From: Paenibacillus massiliensis 2301065 = DSM 16942
GTDB taxonomy: Bacteria; Bacillota; Bacilli; Paenibacillales; Paenibacillaceae
Length of the DNA stretch: 34,326 nt
NCBI RefSeq assembly: GCF_000377505.1
Contig: NZ_KB898211.1
Location: 1 to 34,326, forward strand
Direction of reading: 5' to 3'
A program made the translations under genes and the position numbers. The notes beneath the pieces are model-generated. The model did no database searches. It was not told where the DNA came from and saw only the letters and a list, made by a program, of their open reading frames with translations. Below are positions 1 through 7,316 of this stretch, one piece after another (positions within the stretch are counted from its first letter, which is position 1; each line of letters opens with the position of its first letter).

Positions 1-2
1 GA

Positions 3-78
3 GAGCCATTAGCTCAGTTGGTAGAGCACCTGACTTTTAATCAGGGTGTCGAAGGTTCGAGTCCTTCATGGCTCACCA
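3..78 (+). tRNA. tRNA-Lys (anticodon TTT)
   Basis: A full cloverleaf is visible: acceptor strands GAGCCAT and ATGGCTC, D-arm AGCTCAGTTGGTAGAGC, anticodon loop CTTTTAA with anticodon TTT, and T-arm GGTTCGAGTCC. The CCA end is encoded. It is the first member of a six-tRNA cluster transcribed rightward. Confidence 0.97.
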
Positions 79-91
79 TAATGTATCATAT

Positions 92-172
92 GCGCGTGTG
101 GCGGAATTGGCAGACGCACTAGACTTAGGATCTAGCGTCTTTGACGTGGGGGTTCAAGTCCCTCCACGCGCA
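92..172 (+). tRNA. tRNA-Leu (anticodon TAG)
   Basis: Acceptor strands GCGCGTG and CACGCGC enclose a class II tRNA with a variable arm. The anticodon loop CTTAGGA carries TAG, decoding CUN leucine codons. The 3' CCA is not encoded (the next bases are TAGG), so it must be added after transcription, unlike the Lys, Gly(GCC) and Arg genes beside it. Confidence 0.96.
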
Positions 173-180
173 TAGGTTTT

Positions 181-255
181 GCGGACGTGGCTCAGCGGTA
201 GAGCATCGCCTTGCCAAGGCGAGGGTCGCGGGTTCGATTCCCGTCGTCCGCTCCA
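181..255 (+). tRNA. tRNA-Gly (anticodon GCC)
   Basis: Acceptor strands GCGGACG and CGTCCGC, anticodon loop TTGCCAA (anticodon GCC) and T-arm GGTTCGATTCC fold into a standard cloverleaf. The CCA end is encoded. It lies 8 bases after tRNA-Leu and 5 bases before tRNA-Arg. Confidence 0.97.
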
Positions 256-260
256 AATAA

Positions 261-337
261 GTCCCCTTAGCTCAGCTGGATAGAGCGTTTGACTACGAAT
301 CAAAAGGTCGGGAGTTCGAATCTCTCAGGGGACGCCA
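261..337 (+). tRNA. tRNA-Arg (anticodon ACG)
   Basis: Acceptor strands GTCCCCT and AGGGGAC, anticodon loop CTACGAA (anticodon ACG, with A34 expected to become inosine) and an encoded CCA. The last ~20 bases of this gene recur about 129 bases downstream, after a hairpin-rich spacer. Confidence 0.96.
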
Positions 338-380
338 TATAACTACTTACAGTGGTTTACAAAGTTCACTGATATGGATT

Positions 381-435
381 CGAACGAATGAGTTCGTCGG
401 AGCTAAGCCTCGTTAGCTTAACTTCGTAGTCCGAC
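381..435. repeat. Hairpin-rich spacer inside the tRNA cluster
   Basis: This stretch is unlike the short spacers between the other tRNAs. It holds one hairpin (CGAAC 381-385 with GTTCG 392-396) and a longer dyad, in which GTCGGA (396-401) pairs with TCCGAC (430-435) and GCTAA (402-406) with TTAGC (413-417). It lies between tRNA-Arg and a second copy of the tRNA-Arg tail. It may be a small palindromic repeat element or a remnant of tRNA-array rearrangement; I see no second copy in this window. Confidence 0.5.
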
Positions 436-448
436 GCATGTTGTCGGT

Positions 449-468
449 ATCTCTCAGGGGACGTCATA
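449..468 (+). repeat. Duplicated 3' tail of tRNA-Arg
   Basis: These 20 bases match the end of tRNA-Arg plus its downstream CATA (320-339) with one C/T difference. No D-arm or anticodon arm precedes them, so this is not a tRNA gene. It is a direct repeat of a tRNA 3' end, as left by partial tRNA duplication or as an att-like scar. Confidence 0.75.
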
Positions 469-479
469 ATATTCAATAT

Positions 480-553
480 CGGGACGTAGCTCAGCTTGGT
501 AGAGCACCTGGTTTGGGACCAGGGGGTCGCATGTTCAAATCGTGTCGTCCCGA
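480..553 (+). tRNA. tRNA-Pro (anticodon TGG)
   Basis: Acceptor strands CGGGACG and CGTCCCG, anticodon stem CCTGG/CCAGG around loop TTTGGGA (anticodon TGG), and T-arm ATGTTCAAATCGT. The CCA is not encoded. Confidence 0.96.
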
Positions 554-563
554 TCTTATACGT

Positions 564-634
564 GCGGGTGTAGTTCAATGGTAGAACTCCAGCCTTCCAA
601 GCTGGTAGCGTGGGTTCGATTCCCATCACCCGCT
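564..634 (+). tRNA. tRNA-Gly (anticodon TCC)
   Basis: Acceptor strands GCGGGTG and CACCCGC, anticodon loop CTTCCAA (TCC) and T-arm GGTTCGATTCC. The CCA is not encoded. It is the last tRNA of the cluster and is followed at once by a terminator. Confidence 0.96.
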
Positions 635-651
635 TACATAGATTCGTTAAG

Positions 652-684
652 AGAGATGGCACTGCTATAGTGCCATCTCTTTTT
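652..684 (+). terminator. Terminator of the tRNA cluster
   Basis: A perfect 12-bp stem, AGAGATGGCACT (652-663) with AGTGCCATCTCT (669-680), has a 5-base loop and is followed by a T run. It lies 18 bases after the last tRNA. Confidence 0.93.
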
Positions 685-704
685 AGTATATGCTACACTG
701 AATT

Positions 705-733
705 TTGAAGGTATGAACACGGATTTGTGTATT
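705..733 (+). promoter_or_regulatory. Candidate sigma-A promoter of the sugar-uptake operon
   Basis: TTGAAG (705-710), a 17-base spacer and TGTATT (728-733) lie between the tRNA terminator and the cre site. Each hexamer matches only 4 of 6 consensus bases. Placement supports it, since this is the only gap before the operon. Confidence 0.35.
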
Positions 734-775
734 CAAATCAGACCTGAATTTTGGGAAAATGATCTTAGGAGCAGA

Positions 776-789
776 TGAAAGCGCTATCA
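776..789. promoter_or_regulatory. cre site (CcpA operator)
   Basis: TGAAAGCGCTATCA fits the catabolite-responsive element consensus TGWAANCGNTNWCA at every defined position. It lies 64 bases before the sugar-binding protein start and downstream of the candidate promoter, where CcpA/HPr-Ser-P would act as a roadblock. This implies carbon catabolite repression of the operon. Confidence 0.8.
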
Positions 790-852
790 ACAAAATGTTT
801 TCCTGTGATTCCGACAGCTCCGTTCCATTACAGCGAAAAAGGGGAGAGCGAT

Positions 853-2142
853 GTGAAGAAAAAAGGACTATTTTTGATGATGACTTTTTTGCTGCTGTTT
901 GCTTCGGCTTGCAGTAGCTCAGGGGGAAGCGGGGACAGTGGCGGTACCTCTGGTGACGGACAGGTAACACTGCGTATTGCGTGGTGGGGCTCTGATAAAC
1001 GTCATGAGTATACACAACAGGTTATTGACCTCTATAAGCAAAAGAACCCCAATGTGAAGATTGACGTGGAATATGCTGCATTCGATGATTACTGGAAGAA
1101 GCTTGCGCCTCAGGCTGCAGCCAACCAACTTCCGGATATTATTCAGATGGACGTATCCTATATCAGCCAATACGCTCAAAATGGTCAGCTGGAGGATCTC
1201 GGCTCCTATGTGGGCAGTGCCATCCAGACTGGAGATGTAGCTGAAAGCGTACTGCAGACAGGCGTCATTCAAGGCAAGCAATATGGCATCCCGACAGGGG
1301 TAAACGTACTCAGCTATCAATATGTGCCTGAGAAGCTGAAAGAGGCAGGTATTGAAATTCCTGAGAATTGGACTTTTGAGCAATACTCTGAGCTCGCCAA
1401 GCAAGCTGGCTCCAAGGACATTTATTTTGACAGCTCGATGGCAGCAGACATTTTCTTCAACTACTATCTGCGTACGAAGGGACTGTCCCTCTACAATGCA
1501 GAAGGTACAGCTTTAGGATATGAGGATGACAAGCTCTTCGCCGATTTCTTCGGTACACTGGCTGACACGATGCAAGCCAAAGGAGCTCCATCCCCAGAAA
1601 TTATCAATCAATCCAAAGGTATTCTGGAAGAATCCCAGATCGTGAAGGGCAAACAGATTGGTGAATGGCAATGGTCTAACCAATATGTGGCTCTGCAATC
1701 GGTAGTGGATAAGCCGATGGCACTGGCTCCAATGTTCGGACCGGATATGGAAAAGGGTATCTACATGCAGCCAACGATGTACTGGTCTATTGCAGCTAGC
1801 TCTAAGGTAAAGGAAGAAGCAGCTAAGTTCATTGATTTCTACACTAATGATCCAGAAGCTAACAAGCTGATCAAGGGTGAGCGCGGCGTGCCAATCTCAG
1901 CCAAGATTAAGGAAGCTGTCTCCTCAGAGCTGAATGAGCCAACTAAGCAAGTATTCGATTTCGTGGCAGAGATGGAGCCGAAGGCATCTCCAATGAGCCC
2001 ACCACCACCAGTAGGCTCTCCAGAGGTTATTGCTACGCTGGCTGATTACGTAGAGCAAGTGAACTTTGGTCAAATGACACCAGAAGATGCAGCGGCTAAA
2101 TTCCGCTCGGAAGCTAATAGTATTTTGTCACAAAATCAATAA
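853..2142 (+). CDS. Sugar ABC transporter substrate-binding lipoprotein
   Basis: This 429-residue protein is a family 1 extracellular solute-binding lipoprotein, which captures an oligosaccharide outside the membrane and hands it to permeases. I place the start at GTG 853 because AGGGGAG lies just upstream; the reading frame stays open to an ATG at 775, but that has no good ribosome site. The N-terminus is a lipoprotein signal: KKK, a hydrophobic core, then lipobox ASAC with Cys20, followed by a Ser/Gly-rich linker. The mature part begins TLRIAWWGSDKR and has features typical of the family, such as QAAANQLPDIIQMD and GIPTGVNVLSYQY. A short Pro run (MSPPPPVGSPEV) lies near the C-terminus. Two MalF/MalG-type permeases follow, and an esterase after them suggests an acetylated plant-wall oligosaccharide as ligand; the ligand is inferred. 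Confidence 0.9.
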   Translation: MKKKGLFLMMTFLLLFASACSSSGGSGDSGGTSGDGQVTLRIAWWGSDKRHEYTQQVIDLYKQKNPNVKIDVEYAAFDDYWKKLAPQAAANQLPDIIQMDVSYISQYAQNGQLEDLGSYVGSAIQTGDVAESVLQTGVIQGKQYGIPTGVNVLSYQYVPEKLKEAGIEIPENWTFEQYSELAKQAGSKDIYFDSSMAADIFFNYYLRTKGLSLYNAEGTALGYEDDKLFADFFGTLADTMQAKGAPSPEIINQSKGILEESQIVKGKQIGEWQWSNQYVALQSVVDKPMALAPMFGPDMEKGIYMQPTMYWSIAASSKVKEEAAKFIDFYTNDPEANKLIKGERGVPISAKIKEAVSSELNEPTKQVFDFVAEMEPKASPMSPPPPVGSPEVIATLADYVEQVNFGQMTPEDAAAKFRSEANSILSQNQ

Positions 2143-2188
2143 ACTAGCTTGCACGACAATAAATAAGTACTAGAGAGGAACTGTTGGC

Positions 2189-2380
2189 GGCCGGAAGCTG
2201 CGCATGGACAGAGTAGTCGTCTATTGGATCATCCTTGAGATGAAGAATGGACGTACCGCTCGAATTCAAGTGCGAAGTCCGGCCCCTTCAATCCAATGCC
2301 AATGAGTACAAATACTATTACTGCAACTAACAATGTATTTATACTACTAACCTTCACTGGAATTAGTAATTCGAAGGGGC
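2189..2380 (+). promoter_or_regulatory. Intercistronic region with mutually exclusive stems
   Basis: The 290-base gap between the binding protein and the first permease has no gene. GGCCGGA (2189-2195) can pair with TCCGGCC (2278-2284), while GCCCCTTC (2282-2289) can pair with GAAGGGGC (2373-2380). The two pairings share bases 2282-2284, so they compete. The second stem ends 36 bases before the permease ribosome site. Such structure could stabilise or attenuate the mRNA so that more binding protein than permease is made. No T run follows, so it is not a plain terminator. Confidence 0.45.
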
Positions 2381-2432
2381 ATGTAAAGGATGGAATGGAG
2401 AGGAAAAATACGAAATAAGGAGGCTGGTACCG

Positions 2433-3335
2433 TTGCGGCGAAGTCATACGCTTAGAGCCAATTTGACCGGATATGCCTTTATCAGTCCGTTTATCATTGG
2501 ATTTCTGGCTTTTACGTTGGTTCCTATGGTTATTTCCCTGTATCTATCGTTCACAAGCTACAATCTCTTTACTTCACCTCGTTGGATCGGGCTGGATAAC
2601 TTTGAGAAGATGTTCACGAACGATCCGAAGTATTGGAACTCTGTAAAGGTCACCTTCCTGTATGTGGTTGTTGGGGTACCTTTTCGATTGATGTTTGCTT
2701 TGTTCGTGGCTATGCTGCTGAACACCAAATCGCGGATGGTTGGCTCCTATCGGACCATGTACTATCTGCCGTCGATTATCGGTGGTAGCGTTGCCGTATC
2801 CATCATGTGGCGTAATATTTTCAGTAATGAAGGTGTCATTAATACATTGATTGGTGCACTCGGAGGAACCCCGGTCAAGTGGTTCGGTGATCCCAATGCG
2901 GCACTAGGCATGCTAATCTCGCTCTCCGTATGGCAGTTCGGTTCTTCTATGCTGATCTTCCTGGCTGGACTGAAGAACATCCCGATGGAAATGTACGAGG
3001 CCTCCAGTGTGGATGGTGCGAGCCCGGTTCGTAAATTTTTCAGCATCACATTGCCGCTGCTCAGCCCAATCATTCTGTTCAACCTGATCATGCAGACGAT
3101 CAGCGCATTCATGACCTTCGTACCTGCCTACATTATCTCCAAAGGTGAGGGCGGACCACTGGATGGAACCCTGCTCTACTCCCTCTATCTCTTCCGGCAG
3201 GCGTTCATGTTCAACAATATGGGCTATGCCGCTGCGATGGCATGGGTGATGCTCATTATGATTGCGATCTTAACTGCGATTCTGTTCTTGACTTCTAAAT
3301 TCTGGGTGTTCTACGAGACGGAAAGGGGACGCTGA
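2433..3335 (+). CDS. Sugar ABC transporter permease, MalF/UgpA type
   Basis: A 300-residue inner-membrane permease with about six hydrophobic segments. The first, around residues 10-32 (GYAFISPFIIGFLAFTLVPM), is typical of CUT1-family sugar permeases. The EAA loop that contacts the ATPase is seen as EASSVDGASPVRKFFSITLP near residues 190-209. I chose the TTG start at 2433 because a full AAGGAGG lies 9 bases upstream. It is the first of two permeases; the second starts 5 bases after its stop. No ATPase gene is present in this operon, consistent with a shared MsmX-like ATPase elsewhere. Confidence 0.92.
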   Translation: MRRSHTLRANLTGYAFISPFIIGFLAFTLVPMVISLYLSFTSYNLFTSPRWIGLDNFEKMFTNDPKYWNSVKVTFLYVVVGVPFRLMFALFVAMLLNTKSRMVGSYRTMYYLPSIIGGSVAVSIMWRNIFSNEGVINTLIGALGGTPVKWFGDPNAALGMLISLSVWQFGSSMLIFLAGLKNIPMEMYEASSVDGASPVRKFFSITLPLLSPIILFNLIMQTISAFMTFVPAYIISKGEGGPLDGTLLYSLYLFRQAFMFNNMGYAAAMAWVMLIMIAILTAILFLTSKFWVFYETERGR

Positions 3336-3340
3336 TCACG

Positions 3341-4180
3341 ATGCTATGGAAAAAGATCAAATGGCCGGTCTATCACATTTTTGTGGCATCGCTGGCCCTT
3401 ATCATGCTGTACCCAGTCATCTGGATGCTATTCAGTTCCTTCAAGGAAAGCCGCACCATCTTCGCAACGGCGGGCTATCTGCTGCCAACGGAATGGAAGT
3501 GGGAGAATTATCTTACTGGCTGGGCCGGGATCTCTGGTTACAGCTTCGGCAGATATATCTATAACTCACTAGTGATTGTAGTAATCGCTACGCTTGGGGC
3601 GGTTATCTCCTCTTCTCTAATTGCCTTTGGTTTTGCCAGACTGCGCTTCTTCGGTCGGAATTTCTGGTTCGCGTTGATGATGGTGACGCTGATGCTGCCA
3701 CATGACGTCGTGCTCGTACCGCAATATATTATCTTTACCAAGCTCGGCTGGCTGAACACGATTCTGCCAATTGTAGTACCTGCATTCTTCGGAATGCCAT
3801 TCTTCATCTTCCTTATGATTCAGTTCATTCGTACGATACCCGTGGAGCTGGATGAGGCAGCGACAATTGACGGATGTGGCAAGTTCCGCCTGTATCTGCA
3901 GGTGATCATGCCGCTGCTGAAGTCCTCAATAGCTACGGCTGCGATCTTCTCCTTTTACTGGCGTTGGGAAGATTTATTGGGTCCGGTCTTGTATTTGAAC
4001 TCCCCGGAAAAATATACTGTATCTATGGCGCTCAAAATGTTCCTGGATAGTGAGTCCGCTTCCAACTGGGGGGGCATGTTCGCCATGTCGATAGTCAGTC
4101 TGATTCCGGTTATCGCCGTCTTCTTCCTGTTCCAAAAGCAAATTGTTGAAGGAATGAGCACCAGCGGACTCAAAGGCTGA
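3341..4180 (+). CDS. Sugar ABC transporter permease, MalG/AraQ type
   Basis: A 279-residue inner-membrane permease, partner of the preceding gene. It opens with a hydrophobic helix (LALIMLYPVIWMLFSSFKES) typical of MalG-type proteins, and has about six membrane segments. The EAA motif reads DEAATIDGCGKFRLYLQVIM near residues 172-191. It ends with GMSTSGLKG, the usual C-terminus of this family. The gene starts 5 bases after the upstream permease stop, so the two are translationally close. The esterase gene follows 38 bases later behind GAGGAGG. Confidence 0.93.
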   Translation: MLWKKIKWPVYHIFVASLALIMLYPVIWMLFSSFKESRTIFATAGYLLPTEWKWENYLTGWAGISGYSFGRYIYNSLVIVVIATLGAVISSSLIAFGFARLRFFGRNFWFALMMVTLMLPHDVVLVPQYIIFTKLGWLNTILPIVVPAFFGMPFFIFLMIQFIRTIPVELDEAATIDGCGKFRLYLQVIMPLLKSSIATAAIFSFYWRWEDLLGPVLYLNSPEKYTVSMALKMFLDSESASNWGGMFAMSIVSLIPVIAVFFLFQKQIVEGMSTSGLKG

Positions 4181-4218
4181 TACCTGGATACGTTACAGTC
4201 TTGAGGAGGAAATAGGAA

Positions 4219-5391
4219 ATGGAACGAAATTTTGACTTCGGGCCTGGCGAACCTGTACCGGGCTATGAAGGAGTAACTCCGGATTGTCAGTACACTGCCG
4301 AGCGCGGCTACGGTTTTGAGGATACCTCCAGGGTGTATGGCAGAGTGCGTACACCTGGGGGGAACGATGAAGCAGCCACTCTGGACAGAGCTGGCAACGC
4401 CCAACAGGAGATGGACATCTCCGTAATCACGCCGCGGCTTCGCAGTAGCTTCTGCATTCCGGTGGGAGCAGCATTCGTCGTGGATGTACCTGACGGTACC
4501 TATCAGGTGAAAGTGATTGTGGGCGACGAGCTCGCAGAGACGCATACCCTGATTAAGGCCGTGGAAGGTAAGCGGGTTCTTCCACCGATTCGAACAGCAC
4601 CCGGGCAATATGCCGAGGAGCGCTTCTCCGTAACTGTGCGAGGAGGCAGATTAAGGCTGATCATCTCTGGCAAAGCCCCAAGATTGAATGCGCTTCAATT
4701 GGTCCAAGCTCCTCAGACGATGAAGCTATATCTGGCTGGAGATTCCACAGTGACGGATCAAGCAGAGTCGGGTTATCCCTACGCAGGCTGGGGACAGACG
4801 CTGCCAGCGCTGTTCAAGCATGACGTATGTGTGGATAATCACGCCATCTCGGGCCGAAGCTCACGTAGCTTCATCCAGGAGGGACGGCTGGATGTGATCC
4901 TCCAGGAGCTGAAGGCAGGAGACTTCCTGTTCATTCAGTTCGGACATAATGACGAGAAGAATGACCCGGCTCGTGGAACAGAGCCTTTCACGACATATAA
5001 GGAGCATCTGCGTCGTTACATCGATGGGGCCCGCGCCAAGGAGGCGCGTCCTGTGCTGATTACTCCGATCCAGCGGAGATATTTCGAGCCGGATGGTACA
5101 TTGTCAGATACGCATGGAGACTACACTGTTGCTGTTCGTGAGCTGGCTGAGGAATGCGAGGTACCACTGTTCGATCTGGCTGAACGCTCTAGACAGCTAT
5201 TTGAGCAGACGGGAGTAGAAGGCACGAAAGACATATTTATGTGGGTGCTACCCGGGGAATATCTGAACTTCTCCAGTGGTGTGGAGGACAACACGCATTT
5301 TCAGGAATCCGGGGCGATTCGCATTGCCCAGCTTGTAGCAGATTGGATCAGGGAAGAAGGACTACAGCCATTATTGATGTATTTAAGATGA
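4219..5391 (+). CDS. SGNH esterase, rhamnogalacturonan acetylesterase-like
   Basis: A 390-residue two-domain protein. Residues 1 to about 165 resemble the beta-rich N-terminal domain common in Bacillales RhgT/YesT-like enzymes (FDFGPGEPVPGYEGV, GYGFEDTSR). Residues 168-385 are an SGNH hydrolase: block I LAGDSTVTD with nucleophile Ser176, block II Gly212 (SGRSSRSF), block III GHND with Asn244, and block V DNTH with Asp357 and His360. All four catalytic positions are intact. There is no signal peptide, so it should act in the cytoplasm, removing acetyl groups from oligosaccharides brought in by the upstream transporter. The ribosome site GAGGAGG is 9 bases before ATG. Its exact substrate cannot be read from sequence; pectin-derived rhamnogalacturonan fragments are the best guess. 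Confidence 0.85.
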   Translation: MERNFDFGPGEPVPGYEGVTPDCQYTAERGYGFEDTSRVYGRVRTPGGNDEAATLDRAGNAQQEMDISVITPRLRSSFCIPVGAAFVVDVPDGTYQVKVIVGDELAETHTLIKAVEGKRVLPPIRTAPGQYAEERFSVTVRGGRLRLIISGKAPRLNALQLVQAPQTMKLYLAGDSTVTDQAESGYPYAGWGQTLPALFKHDVCVDNHAISGRSSRSFIQEGRLDVILQELKAGDFLFIQFGHNDEKNDPARGTEPFTTYKEHLRRYIDGARAKEARPVLITPIQRRYFEPDGTLSDTHGDYTVAVRELAEECEVPLFDLAERSRQLFEQTGVEGTKDIFMWVLPGEYLNFSSGVEDNTHFQESGAIRIAQLVADWIREEGLQPLLMYLR

Positions 5392-5428
5392 GCATTAGAT
5401 AGAGCTGCAGGAGGTCTATTCCTTGCTT

Positions 5429-5457
5429 CTGTAGAAGTATTTCCCTGTAGAAGTATT
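5429..5457. repeat. Short 16-base-period direct repeat
   Basis: CTGTAGAAGTATT occurs at 5429-5441 and again at 5445-5457 in the gap between the esterase and the ASRT-like gene. It may be a slippage duplication; no function is evident. Confidence 0.7.
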
Positions 5458-5525
5458 ACCGAAGGAGTAGCACTTATGTCGCTGTAGACGGGCGTACTCG
5501 CTTGAACAGACAAGGAGGTCACGAC

Positions 5526-5933
5526 GTGAAGGATGGATTGAACACCCAGGCAGGCCAGCAGACTGGCAGGCAGGGAAGCTATTATTGGGTTATTCCGGAT
5601 GGCTATATACCGCCAATCAGTAATGGGGAGCTTCTCAGTCACGAGAGTATCTGTGTATTGAATTGCGACCAGCAGGATGCGAACTTGAAGATTAGCATTT
5701 ATTTCGAGGATCGCGAGCCCATTGAGGCCATGGAGGCGTTAGTGGAAGGCAAGCGAACACGCCACATCCGTACTGCTTCATTAGAAAAGGATGGGGAGCG
5801 GATTCCTGTAGGAGTTCCGTATGCGATCACTGTGGAAAGTGATATCCCTGTATTCGTTCAGTACAGCCGCCTTGATACGACTCAGCCGGAGCTGGCGCTG
5901 ATGAGTGTCATGGCTTACCCTGCGGGTAACTGA
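5526..5933 (+). CDS. ASRT-superfamily (sensory rhodopsin transducer-like) protein
   Basis: A 135-residue soluble protein that matches, by eye and along its whole core, the Anabaena sensory rhodopsin transducer superfamily: GYIPP, then NGELLSHESICVLN, IYFEDREP, a basic RTRHIRT, FVQYSRLDTTQPELALMSVM. This family is a small beta-sandwich thought to bind small molecules and often sits beside sugar-metabolism genes. No rhodopsin is encoded nearby. GTG 5526 is preferred over TTG 5502 because AAGGAGGT (5512-5519) lies between them at ideal spacing from 5526. It is the last gene of the sugar operon, 134 bases after the esterase and before a strong terminator. A role as sugar sensor, sugar-binding accessory or DNA-binding regulator of the operon is inference. 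Confidence 0.85.
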   Translation: MKDGLNTQAGQQTGRQGSYYWVIPDGYIPPISNGELLSHESICVLNCDQQDANLKISIYFEDREPIEAMEALVEGKRTRHIRTASLEKDGERIPVGVPYAITVESDIPVFVQYSRLDTTQPELALMSVMAYPAGN

Positions 5934-5965
5934 TTCAGAGGTTGAGCAGACATCATATCTTGAAC

Positions 5966-5993
5966 AAGAGGCAGACCGTGGGTCTGCCTCTTT
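5966..5993. terminator. Bidirectional terminator between the sugar operon and eamA
   Basis: AAGAGGCAGACC (5966-5977) and GGTCTGCCTCTT (5981-5992) form a perfect 12-bp stem with a 3-base loop, followed by T residues. The opposing genes on both sides converge here, so it may serve both. Confidence 0.88.
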
Positions 5994-6053
5994 GCTATGT
6001 CTCCCATATTTAGTACCTTAAATGATCCACTCACATTTGATTTGTCCAAATTA

Positions 6054-7016
6054 CTAACTCATCTTTGATGGTCTAACGCCTGACTTGGAGGATTGACGAA
6101 TATGGCGTGTTCTCCAATTCGTTCCGAGCACCCCCAGCACGATCGCCACAGCGCCTACAATATGATAATAATGGATTTCCTCCTGAAGTAGGAGAGCTCC
6201 AGCCAGGATAGATACCAGTGTGGACAGATTGCTGAATACGCTCATCTTGGAGGCCTGAAGTCGGGAAAGTGCAAAGCTAGACAGTAGTGTTGTGATTAGC
6301 GTGGATGCTATTCCTAGATATGCGATGGCTCCTAGCGCAACAGGGCTTGTCAATGCGCGTGCATACTCAGGTAATGTCCCTTCGATCAGATGCTGACCGA
6401 TGGCCAGAACGTTGAAGATCACAAAGCCCATACCCAAGGTTACGTAAGTAATCTCAAGTGGTGCATATTTCTGGGTCAGGGGCCGGGCCAACACACCATA
6501 GGCTGCAAAACAAATAGCCGAGAGCGTAATGAGGGCAATACCGATGATGTTGGCTGTAGAGAGCTGCGCGCCCCCCTTCATAGCAAAAATGAAGACGACA
6601 CCGCCCACCGATAGTAGCAGAGAAAGCTTTTGAAGTAATGTCGTTCTCTCCTTCAGGAAGATCGTAGCCATAATCAGGGTGAATACAGGAACTGTAGCTT
6701 GAATGATCCCTGCCTCGGAGGAAGAGGTGGTGACCAGTCCAAAGGTCTGGAACATAAAGAATAGTACGGGAGAGAATAATCCTAACGGTAGCAGACGCAG
6801 AAGGTCCTGACGCTGCACGCGGAAGGGTAGCCACCCTGCAATTACCGGAACGGTAAGTACGAGGAAGGACAAGGAGAAGCGATGAGCCAAAAGATCTAGC
6901 GGATTGGCTACCTGAATGGCCAACTTGACGAACATAAATGAAAAGCCGATGATGAGGGCATAGGCGATCGCGGCGAGATAAGCAGAGGCCGTACCATTGG
7001 ATGTCTGTGTGTTCAT
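6054..7016 (-). CDS. EamA/DMT-family transporter
   Basis: A 320-residue inner-membrane protein with about ten hydrophobic helices in two five-helix EamA halves (residues ~12-145 and ~158-300). This is the typical size and fold of drug/metabolite transporters that export amino acids or metabolites. The ATG is preceded by AAGGAGC at good spacing. The C-terminal end is basic (NWRTRHIRQSSKSGVRPSKMS), fitting a cytoplasmic tail. It is transcribed away from a MocR-type regulator; EamA/MocR divergent pairs are common and the regulator usually controls the transporter. The substrate is unknown. Confidence 0.9.
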   Translation of the reverse strand: MNTQTSNGTASAYLAAIAYALIIGFSFMFVKLAIQVANPLDLLAHRFSLSFLVLTVPVIAGWLPFRVQRQDLLRLLPLGLFSPVLFFMFQTFGLVTTSSSEAGIIQATVPVFTLIMATIFLKERTTLLQKLSLLLSVGGVVFIFAMKGGAQLSTANIIGIALITLSAICFAAYGVLARPLTQKYAPLEITYVTLGMGFVIFNVLAIGQHLIEGTLPEYARALTSPVALGAIAYLGIASTLITTLLSSFALSRLQASKMSVFSNLSTLVSILAGALLLQEEIHYYHIVGAVAIVLGVLGTNWRTRHIRQSSKSGVRPSKMS

Positions 7017-7136
7017 AGGAAGCTCCTTGAAATCGTGTATTTGTCATACAAGAAGCAGAAGATCAAACCTGCCTTACTGATGACACTATTAAATATAATA
7101 GAGGTGGAGTCTTGTAGCCATCGTAAAACAACCTAT

Positions 7137-7180
7137 CTGTACCAGTACAGGTTAGATTAAGCTGGAAGCTATACTGGTAG
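7137..7180. promoter_or_regulatory. Candidate MocR operator pair
   Basis: The eamA/mocR intergenic region contains the palindrome CTGTAC-CA-GTACAG (7137-7150). A related half-site on the minus strand, CTACCAGTATAG (7169-7180), matches GTACCAGTACAG (7139-7150) at 10 of 12 bases. Paired sites between a MocR regulator and its divergent target fit the usual arrangement for this regulator family. Binding is inferred. Confidence 0.5.
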
Positions 7181-7316
7181 TACGTGTCGAACAGACCGAT
7201 GCGCGCTGGTGGCATTCCAGCTATCGTAATGCAGCTGCACCAATCATTGTATTATTGACCAGGTGTGTAGCCTTATATCAAGCTTGCTAGGTGAATTGGA
7301 GGTTAAGGGATAGATT

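Noticed and set aside
366..662. 98-codon open frame on the minus strand across tRNA-Pro and tRNA-Gly
   Set aside because: It reads through tRNA genes in antisense; its MGIEPTLPAWKAGVLPLNYT stretch is a well-known artefact of tRNA-Gly genes.
3955..4608. 217-codon minus-strand open frame over the second permease and the esterase
   Set aside because: It runs antisense across two well-supported genes, with no family resemblance or ribosome site.
4219..5933. Prophage, integrative element or CRISPR signals in the window
   Set aside because: I looked for integrase, transposase, terminal repeats and regularly spaced repeats and found none; the only att-like signal is the tRNA-Arg tail copy.
6454..7047. 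197-codon minus-strand open frame overlapping eamA
   Set aside because: It is in a different frame of the same strand as the EamA gene, with Arg/Cys-rich composition unlike a real protein.
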